Below the pieces are notes generated by a model, which did no database searches, was not told the DNA's origin, and saw nothing but the letters and a program-made list of their open reading frames with translations. 19,358 nt of DNA, taken from assembly GCA_902789835.1 (NCBI GenBank), contig CADAPN010000018.1, positions 1 to 19,358 of the forward strand. The letters are read 5' to 3'. Source of the DNA: Oscillospiraceae bacterium (GTDB lineage: Bacteria; Bacillota_A; Clostridia; Oscillospirales; Oscillospiraceae). This document shows, piece by piece, positions 15,436 through 19,358 of this stretch; position 1 is the stretch's first letter, and the number at the start of each line of letters is the position of its first letter. The translations under genes and the position numbers were made by a program.

Positions 15436-15476
15436 AAAAACAAGCCGTAGATGAACAGTCTGCGGCTTGTTTTTTT
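15436..15476 (+). terminator. Terminator of tRNA-Ser
   Basis: An 11-bp stem (CAAGCCGTAGA, 15441-15451, with 15459-15469, one G-U pair) with a 7-base loop is followed by a run of seven T. It begins about 20 bases after the CCA end and is a classical intrinsic terminator. Confidence 0.92.
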
Positions 15477-15480
15477 AGAC

Positions 15481-15773
15481 ATTATGAGGTCTTTCTTATA
15501 AAAAATGAAAATGATCCGTTAGAAAACTGTGTTTAAGCAGCAGTCAGCTTCTTCAAAGTGACTGCTGCATAGGTGAACATCATCTTTTTTGACAAATCCA
15601 AAGTACTACTTTAGATTTGCCAGGACTTGTAAATAAAACAGGATCGGAGGTTTCAACCAGAATTCGAAATAGCAAGCGTGCGCCTCAGCCTCTCCTAATC
15701 GATTATAGTTTGCACGCTCGAAACCCAGCCTTTGCAGGCTGCCTTCGTTTGCCTGAATCACTGGGCACAGATG
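15481..15773. other. Gene-poor AT-rich spacer with mobile-element debris
   Basis: No intact gene is supported between the tRNA-Ser terminator and the YcxB-like gene. The visible content is: a possible - strand transposase C-terminal remnant (15534-15611); an imperfect 31-base palindrome at 15591-15621; a 6-bp hairpin at 15726-15741 (CAGCCT-TTGC-AGGCTG) just past the YcxB-like stop, perhaps a weak terminator; and a lone - strand TATAAT at 15707-15702 with no good -35. Open frames here are short, lack ribosome binding sites and look like shadows. Confidence 0.6.
15534..15611 (-). pseudogene. Possible transposase C-terminal remnant
   Basis: On the - strand, from a stop codon at 15611-15609 to TAA at 15536-15534, a short open stretch encodes SSTLDLSKKMMFTYAAVTLK then KLTAA. 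The pattern of a hydrophobic strand followed by (N/T)LKKL near the very C-terminus resembles the end of IS1182/IS5-type DDE transposases. Nothing recognisable precedes it, so at most about 25 codons of the gene survive. The same DNA contains a 10-bp hairpin (15537-15546 with 15559-15568). Recognition is by pattern only and could be coincidental. Confidence 0.3.
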
Positions 15774-16316
15774 CTATTTTACACTTTCAATTACTTCGAC
15801 GGACGGCTGATGTTCCCGAAGCCAGGTCGGAATCCCTCCTGCATACTGCTTCGCTATGGCGATCACGAACCCCTTGCGATCGGCCGAGACGAACGTGAGA
15901 CTCTCCTGAAAGACACGCACGACAGCTATGTTATCCCATGCAAGCTTTATGATCTGCGCTCCAACCTTGTTGAATTCAACGCCTGTGTCATCGAGGGTTA
16001 TGACCGTTGTGACGGAATCTGCCATCATCGTCCTGAGCATCTTGTTCAGGGCATAAAGATATACCGCACACATCACGACTTCGATGCCGAGCGCACCGAT
16101 GACCGCATATTGAAACGGTTTGGCGCCCCAGGATATTGCCATCAGGATGAGAATCACGAGAATTGCCGCACCCAGGATGAGGAGAAGCCTGAACTGCTTG
16201 AAGTAGTCCTTCAGCCTGTAGTGATGATTTTTGAGAATGCCGCGGTATTGTGCGGTGATGTTTACGACTTCTCTGTAAAAGGCTTCGCTGCCCTTTTCGG
16301 TTATTTCAATTTTCAT
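15774..16316 (-). CDS. YcxB-like membrane protein
   Basis: A 180-residue protein resembling the YcxB family, whose function is unknown. A short N-terminal cytoplasmic stretch ending in a YRLKDYFKQF basic segment precedes two membrane helices (about 43-62 and 69-90). The C-terminal half is beta-rich and PH-like: VITLDDTGVEFNKVGAQIIK, LAWDNIAVVRVFQESLTFVS, then IAKQYAGGIPTWL, which is the typical ending in this family. Start at 16316 with AAGGACA about 9-10 bases upstream on the - strand. It is monocistronic, in a low-GC, gene-poor setting, with its own promoter (16400-16429) overlapped by an inverted repeat. The N-terminal part is weakly conserved in the family; the C-terminal half carries the assignment. 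Confidence 0.78.
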   Translation of the reverse strand: MKIEITEKGSEAFYREVVNITAQYRGILKNHHYRLKDYFKQFRLLLILGAAILVILILMAISWGAKPFQYAVIGALGIEVVMCAVYLYALNKMLRTMMADSVTTVITLDDTGVEFNKVGAQIIKLAWDNIAVVRVFQESLTFVSADRKGFVIAIAKQYAGGIPTWLREHQPSVEVIESVK

Positions 16317-16399
16317 AAGTCCCTGTCCTTTTATAAGTTGTTCACTTTTCCTGATTGATTGAAAGCGTTCTTTTGATTATTATTTCATCCTTGGTTCTA

Positions 16400-16429
16400 A
16401 TCATATCATAAACGCTATAGTCGTGGCAA
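16400..16429 (-). promoter_or_regulatory. Candidate promoter of the YcxB-like gene
   Basis: On the - strand: -35 TTGCCA (16429-16424), an 18-base spacer, and -10 TATGAT (16405-16400), about 85 bases upstream of the ATG at 16316. The promoter is embedded in a long inverted repeat (16405-16446). Confidence 0.5.
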
Positions 16430-16446
16430 GCGCCAGTGTTTATGAT
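16405..16446. repeat. Inverted repeat spanning the YcxB-like promoter
   Basis: Arms ATCATAAACGCT (16405-16416) and AGTGTTTATGAT (16435-16446) are complementary at 11 of 12 positions, with the odd pair a G-T. They enclose 18 bases containing a nested TGGC-AAGC-GCCA. The arrangement, with the -35 box between the arms, is what an operator for a dimeric repressor would look like. Confidence 0.5.
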
Positions 16447-16795
16447 AAGGAAGAAATGCGTTGAAGCTGTCAATTGCAATATGAAAGCACTTGAGATGCG
16501 TACCTCAGCGTAAAACACACGCTTGCGCCGCAGAAGTGACTATGGTAACAATTCAGATTACAGAGCCGTACAATCCATGCAGGCCAATTACACTGGAGTT
16601 TCGCCAACCGTTCGTTCATGTCGGGCTGAGACACCTGCTTGCTTATCCGGCTTTTTGGGGGAAAGCTGATGCGCCATGAGGAGACAACACCTTGAGCTGT
16701 CCGGCTCTCTGCCGAGCATACTTCCCTATGGTGCGATCGCAAGAAAGATCGGAGTGTAGGAAGTACCGTGGTGCGCTTCCTGATATGCGGATTTA
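16447..16795. other. Spacer with no supported gene
   Basis: I find no convincing gene in this part of the 620-base gap between the divergently oriented YcxB-like and aldo/keto reductase genes. Long open frames on both strands have no ribosome binding site, no recognisable motif and run into the aldo/keto reductase gene in antisense. It may hold decayed coding sequence, for instance of a regulator that would normally stand beside such a redox operon, but I cannot identify one. Confidence 0.5.
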
Positions 16796-16811
16796 GAATA
16801 TCACGATATTC
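16796..16811. promoter_or_regulatory. Candidate operator upstream of the redox operon
   Basis: Perfect inverted repeat GAATATC-AC-GATATTC ending 11 bases before the -35 box of the aldo/keto reductase promoter. The position suits an activator or repressor site. No regulator gene is present in the window. Confidence 0.4.
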
Positions 16812-16822
16812 GTTATAGCTAT

Positions 16823-16851
16823 TTGCATACAGCTTTGCGATATGGTATTCT
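16823..16851 (+). promoter_or_regulatory. Promoter of the aldo/keto reductase operon
   Basis: -35 TTGCAT (16823-16828), a 17-base spacer, and -10 TATTCT (16846-16851). Transcription would start near 16858, giving a leader of about 80 bases. Confidence 0.6.
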
Positions 16852-16925
16852 CTAAACGTAAGAAACGCGGGAGAATAGCGAGATGGTCGGCCGGCCGGGC
16901 TGATCCGTGAAACCCGAAACAGATG

Positions 16926-16932
16926 AAGGAGG
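16926..16932 (+). promoter_or_regulatory. Strong ribosome binding site for the signal-peptide form of the reductase
   Basis: Consensus AAGGAGG with 6 bases of spacing to the ATG at 16939. It is the evidence that the N-terminal extension carrying the signal peptide is translated. A second, weaker AAGGA (17068-17072) precedes an internal ATG at 17083. Confidence 0.85.
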
Positions 16933-16938
16933 CAGCAC

Positions 16939-17916
16939 ATGAAATGGAAAAAAATCATACATAGAATTCTGCCGGCTGCACTGCTGATGCTCTGCCTCAC
17001 TTTCTGCGGCGCGGCATGGCAGACGGAGGCAGCGCAGGCTGCCGGCGATGGAAGTTCCGGAAGAGAGAAGGAAGAAGCAGAGATGATCGGAAAGTTTGAT
17101 TTTGAAACGAAAACAGTGCTGCTCAACAGCGGTTATGAAATGCCGATTCTCGGACTCGGCACCTATGCGCTGGATTATGATACCTGCGTCAATTCTGTCA
17201 AGACACTTCTTCAAAACGGCGGGCGCCTGATCGACACGGCATACATGTACGGAAACGAGGACGCCGTTGGAGAGGGCGTGCGTCAGGCCATGGAGGAGTA
17301 CGGGATCGCAAGAGAGGAAATCTTTGTGATCACCAAGATTTACCCTAACCAGTTTCACGATCCGGAGGCAGCCATCGACATGGCGCTGGAAAAGCTGGAT
17401 ATCGGCTATATCGATATGATGCTGCTGCACCATCCGGGCACGGATGATGTGAAGGCTTACAAGGCCATGGAGCGCTATGTGGAGGAGGGCAAAATCCACT
17501 CTCTGGGTCTTTCCAACTGGTACGTAAAAGAACTGAGCTCGTTTCTGCCCCAGGTTTCGATCACGCCTGCGCTGGTGCAGAATGAAATCCATCCTTATTA
17601 TCAGGAGAAGGATGTTGTACCGTTCATTCAGGAGAAGGGGATTGTCGTCCAGTGCTGGTATCCCCTGGGCGGGCGCGGCTATACGGCCGAACTGCTGAAT
17701 GACGATACCATCAGCTCCATTGCCGGCGCGCATGGGGTAACCGCCGCACAGGTGATTTTGCGCTGGGATCTGCAGCGCGGTGTCGTGGTGATCCCGGGTT
17801 CAGGCAATCCGGAGCATATCAAGGAAAACCTGGATCTGTTCGGCTTCGAACTGACCGCGGCTGAGATGGAGGCCATGTCCGCCCTGGATCGGGGCGAAAA
17901 GCACGATTGGTACTGA
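16939..17916 (+). CDS. Aldo/keto reductase with N-terminal signal peptide
   Basis: NAD(P)H-dependent oxidoreductase of the aldo/keto reductase superfamily, 325 residues. The catalytic tetrad is intact: D99 and Y104 in LIDTAYMYGNE, K133 in VITKIYP, H164 in LLHHPG. The C-terminal cofactor motif reads IPGSGNPEHIKEN, with Gly and His where many members have Lys (IPKS) and Arg, so NADPH preference is uncertain. Unusually, about 48 residues precede the normal AKR start: a basic KWKKIIHR, a hydrophobic ILPAALLMLCLTFC stretch, and AAQA as a possible signal peptidase I site. An internal ATG (17083) with AAGGA 10 bases upstream would give a standard 277-residue cytosolic enzyme. First gene of a three-gene redox operon, with 31 bases to the next start. 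Confidence 0.92.
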   Translation: MKWKKIIHRILPAALLMLCLTFCGAAWQTEAAQAAGDGSSGREKEEAEMIGKFDFETKTVLLNSGYEMPILGLGTYALDYDTCVNSVKTLLQNGGRLIDTAYMYGNEDAVGEGVRQAMEEYGIAREEIFVITKIYPNQFHDPEAAIDMALEKLDIGYIDMMLLHHPGTDDVKAYKAMERYVEEGKIHSLGLSNWYVKELSSFLPQVSITPALVQNEIHPYYQEKDVVPFIQEKGIVVQCWYPLGGRGYTAELLNDDTISSIAGAHGVTAAQVILRWDLQRGVVVIPGSGNPEHIKENLDLFGFELTAAEMEAMSALDRGEKHDWY

Positions 17917-17931
17917 AACTATGCAGCCACG

Positions 17932-17937
17932 AAAGGA
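17932..17937 (+). promoter_or_regulatory. Ribosome binding site deciding the lipoprotein start
   Basis: AAAGGA lies 10 bases before the GTG at 17948. The in-frame ATG at 17921 has no ribosome binding site and would add nine mostly polar residues ahead of a good signal sequence. Confidence 0.6.
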
Positions 17938-17947
17938 TGATTCAACC

Positions 17948-18481
17948 GTGAAACCAGCACGCTCCATGCTTCTTATCATCATAATGGCTGCCCTTTGCAG
18001 CGGCTGCGGCAGTACCCAAAGTCAGGCAACACCCGTGCCGGAACCGACGCAGCATTCAGAAGCGGCCGCGATAGAAGAAGCGCCTGTAACCGAACAGCCC
18101 CAGGACGGCAGCACAGAAAGCGAGGAAGTGGAAACGATGCAAATGAAGATCGGCGAGACGGATGTAGAAGTCGCGTGGGAAGATAACGAATCGGTGGAAG
18201 CGCTGAAGGAGCTTGCGCAGGACGGCCTGCGCATTCAAATGTCCATGTATGGCGGGTTTGAACAGGTCGGATCCATCGGCAAGAGCCTGCCCCGTGAGGA
18301 CAGCCAGACGACAACGCAAGCCGGCGATATCGTTCTCTATTCCGGAAACCAGCTCGTGGTTTTCTACGGCTCTAACTCCTGGGCCTATACCAGGCTTGGG
18401 AGAATTGTGGACAAGTCGGCGTCGGAGCTGAACGCGCTGCTGGGAAGCGGCGACGTTACGATCACGCTGACTTTGGAATAA
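17948..18481 (+). CDS. Cyclophilin-like fold lipoprotein
   Basis: A 177-residue exported protein. The N-terminus (MKPARSMLLIIIMAALCSGC) is a lipoprotein signal, with lipidation predicted at C20; position -3 is Cys rather than the usual Leu, so the lipobox is atypical. An acidic Pro/Glu/Ser-rich tether (about 21-62) leads to a cyclophilin-like domain of the small bacterial type, with MYGGFEQVGSIGKSLPRED, then GDIVLYSGNQLVVFYGSNSW and AYTRLGRI. Such domains share the cyclophilin barrel, but prolyl isomerase activity has not been established for the family and the classical catalytic residues are not evident. Genes of this family often neighbour flavodoxin-like and aldo/keto reductase genes, as here. 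Start GTG at 17948 chosen for its ribosome binding site. The next gene begins 12 bases after the stop. Confidence 0.88.
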   Translation: MKPARSMLLIIIMAALCSGCGSTQSQATPVPEPTQHSEAAAIEEAPVTEQPQDGSTESEEVETMQMKIGETDVEVAWEDNESVEALKELAQDGLRIQMSMYGGFEQVGSIGKSLPREDSQTTTQAGDIVLYSGNQLVVFYGSNSWAYTRLGRIVDKSASELNALLGSGDVTITLTLE

Positions 18482-18493
18482 CAGGAGGAAGAC

Positions 18494-19030
18494 ATGAAAA
18501 AAATACTGATCGTATCGACGAGTCCCCGTTTAAAAAGCAATTCCGAAGCGCTGGCAAAGGCTTTTGCCAGGGGCGCCCAGGAAGCGGGACATGAGGCGGA
18601 ATTGATCTCCCTGCGCGGCAAGACTGTGAATTTCTGCCGCGGCTGCTTTGTATGTCAGGAAAAACAGCGCTGCGTGATCCGCGATGACGCGGACGCAATC
18701 TGCCAGAAGGCACTGGAGGCCGACGTGCTGGTCTTTGCCACGCCGATCTATTACTACGAAATGTCCGGCCAGCTCAAGACCCTGCTGGACCGCCTGAATC
18801 CGCTGTTCCCCAGCGACTATGCGTTCCGCGATGTGTATCTGCTCACGGCCGCCGCCGAGAGCGAGGAGACCGTGCCCCAGCGGGCCGTGAACGGCGTTGA
18901 GGGCTGGATCGAATGCTTTGAGCGCGCAAAGCTCGCCGGAACCGTATTCATGGGCGGCGTTACCGAAGCAGGAGAGAATCCGGCGCACCCCGCACTGGAG
19001 CTGGCATACACAATGGGAAAATCAGTTTAA
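18494..19030 (+). CDS. Flavodoxin-fold NAD(P)H-dependent oxidoreductase (iron-sulfur flavoprotein-like)
   Basis: A cytosolic 178-residue flavoprotein of the NADPH-dependent FMN reductase/flavodoxin-like family. The N-terminal KKILIVSTSPRLKSNSEALA forms the FMN phosphate loop, and FATPIYYYEMSGQLKTLLDR contains the conserved PIYYxxxSxxLKxxxDR motif. Four cysteines, C48-x2-C51-x2-C54-x5-C60 (FCRGCFVCQEKQRC), match the compact spacing described for archaeal iron-sulfur flavoproteins, where they bind a 4Fe-4S cluster; many clostridial relatives share a similar pattern without proof of a cluster. Good ribosome binding site (AGGAGG) before the ATG. Last gene of the operon, it could supply electrons or reduced flavin to the exported partners, but no membrane link is visible. 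No clear terminator follows. Confidence 0.9.
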   Translation: MKKILIVSTSPRLKSNSEALAKAFARGAQEAGHEAELISLRGKTVNFCRGCFVCQEKQRCVIRDDADAICQKALEADVLVFATPIYYYEMSGQLKTLLDRLNPLFPSDYAFRDVYLLTAAAESEETVPQRAVNGVEGWIECFERAKLAGTVFMGGVTEAGENPAHPALELAYTMGKSV

Positions 19031-19095
19031 GGAAATCTGCCGTACTTATGCCCGGCTGCGGGAGCACAGTTTCCAAGCAATAAAAAGGGACGGAA

Positions 19096-19153
19096 AGACA
19101 CACGATGAATTCAACAGCGTCTATCAGATTCCTCTTGCGTTTATCGTGTGTCT
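19096..19153 (+). repeat. Long-loop inverted repeat downstream of the redox operon
   Basis: An 11-bp perfect inverted repeat (AGACACACGAT, 19096-19106, with ATCGTGTGTCT, 19143-19153), extendable inward by about four pairs including G-U, encloses a loop of roughly 28-36 bases. The 243-base gap between the flavoprotein and tRNA-Ala holds no supported gene. The hairpin lacks a U-tract, so it is not a standard terminator. Confidence 0.45.
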
Positions 19154-19231
19154 GATCCGTTCCCGGAACGAGGGGGTCTTCAACGACCGGGAGAACACGG
19201 AAAAAAAGATTGTCTGTCAGACAAAAAATGC

Positions 19232-19260
19232 TTGACATTCAGTTCGGTTTCTGCTATAGT
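19232..19260 (+). promoter_or_regulatory. Promoter of tRNA-Ala
   Basis: Consensus -35 TTGACA (19232-19237), a 17-base spacer, and -10 TATAGT (19255-19260). The mature tRNA starts 14 bases after the -10 box. Just upstream is the palindrome TTGTCTG-T-CAGACAA (19210-19224). Confidence 0.92.
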
Positions 19261-19273
19261 ATCGCTTGTTCAC

Positions 19274-19349
<76 letters not shown>

Positions 19350-19358
19350 GGACGATTG

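Noticed and set aside
15617..15898. 93-codon + strand frame starting in the spacer
   Set aside because: No ribosome binding site and no family; it runs into the antisense of the YcxB-like gene.
16470..17126. 218-codon - strand frame across the gap and the reductase 5' end
   Set aside because: No recognisable domain, no ribosome binding site, and it overlaps the well-supported reductase gene in antisense.
17921..17947. ATG at 17921 as start of the lipoprotein gene
   Set aside because: It has no ribosome binding site. GTG at 17948 has AAAGGA and gives a better lipoprotein signal.
19210..19224. TTGTCTG-T-CAGACAA palindrome before the tRNA-Ala promoter as a terminator for the redox operon
   Set aside because: The folded stem is at most 6 bp with a 3-base loop and is followed by A, not T, on the + strand. 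It may be an upstream promoter element, but evidence is thin.

Overview
The window looks like a chromosomal segment of a GC-rich anaerobic Firmicute, probably class Clostridia. The basis is strong AAGGAGG-type ribosome binding sites, textbook sigma-A promoters with 17-base spacers, tRNA genes with encoded CCA, and the gene families present (YcxB-like protein, cyclophilin-like lipoprotein, MoxR/DUF58/transglutaminase cluster, TrkA/TrkH). Genus cannot be fixed from sequence alone. By eye, bases 1 to about 15,250 are GC-rich and tightly packed. The stretch 15,480-16,940 is visibly more AT-rich and gene-poor.

Layout. (1) 1-2,816, + strand: ribosomal protein L19 (rplS, first codon just outside the window), its terminator, then a two-gene surface-polysaccharide pair (O-antigen-ligase-like membrane protein and family 2 glycosyltransferase) ending in a 13-bp stem hairpin. 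(2) 2,859-8,085, - strand: a five-gene operon read from the right, MoxR ATPase > DUF58 protein > membrane transglutaminase > PAP2 phosphatase > unknown 139-residue protein. It has stop/start overlaps, a good promoter and a bidirectional terminator. (3) 8,191-14,039, + strand: a divergent transport operon, mgtE (Mg2+) > AEC permease > DUF1643 protein > trkA > trkH (K+), followed by a PIN-like nuclease-domain protein with a long Ala/Pro/Glu/Lys linker, then a hairpin. (4) 15,288-15,476: tRNA-Ser(UGA) with promoter and terminator. (5) 15,480-16,940: AT-richer, sparse DNA holding a YcxB-like membrane protein on the - strand, a probable transposase C-terminal remnant, and several inverted repeats. 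(6) 16,823-19,030, + strand: a three-gene redox operon of an aldo/keto reductase with a signal peptide, a cyclophilin-like lipoprotein and a flavodoxin-fold flavoprotein with an iron-sulfur-type cysteine cluster. (7) 19,232-19,349: tRNA-Ala(GGC) with a near-consensus promoter.

How the parts relate. Regions 2 and 1 both concern the envelope (polymer polymerisation, lipid-phosphate hydrolysis, transglutaminase-like chemistry). Region 3 is a cation-homeostasis unit. Region 6 is the most unusual part: two of its three products carry export signals, including a nicotinamide-dependent enzyme, and an internal start could also yield a cytoplasmic form. No CRISPR array, prophage, intact insertion sequence or complete defence system is visible.
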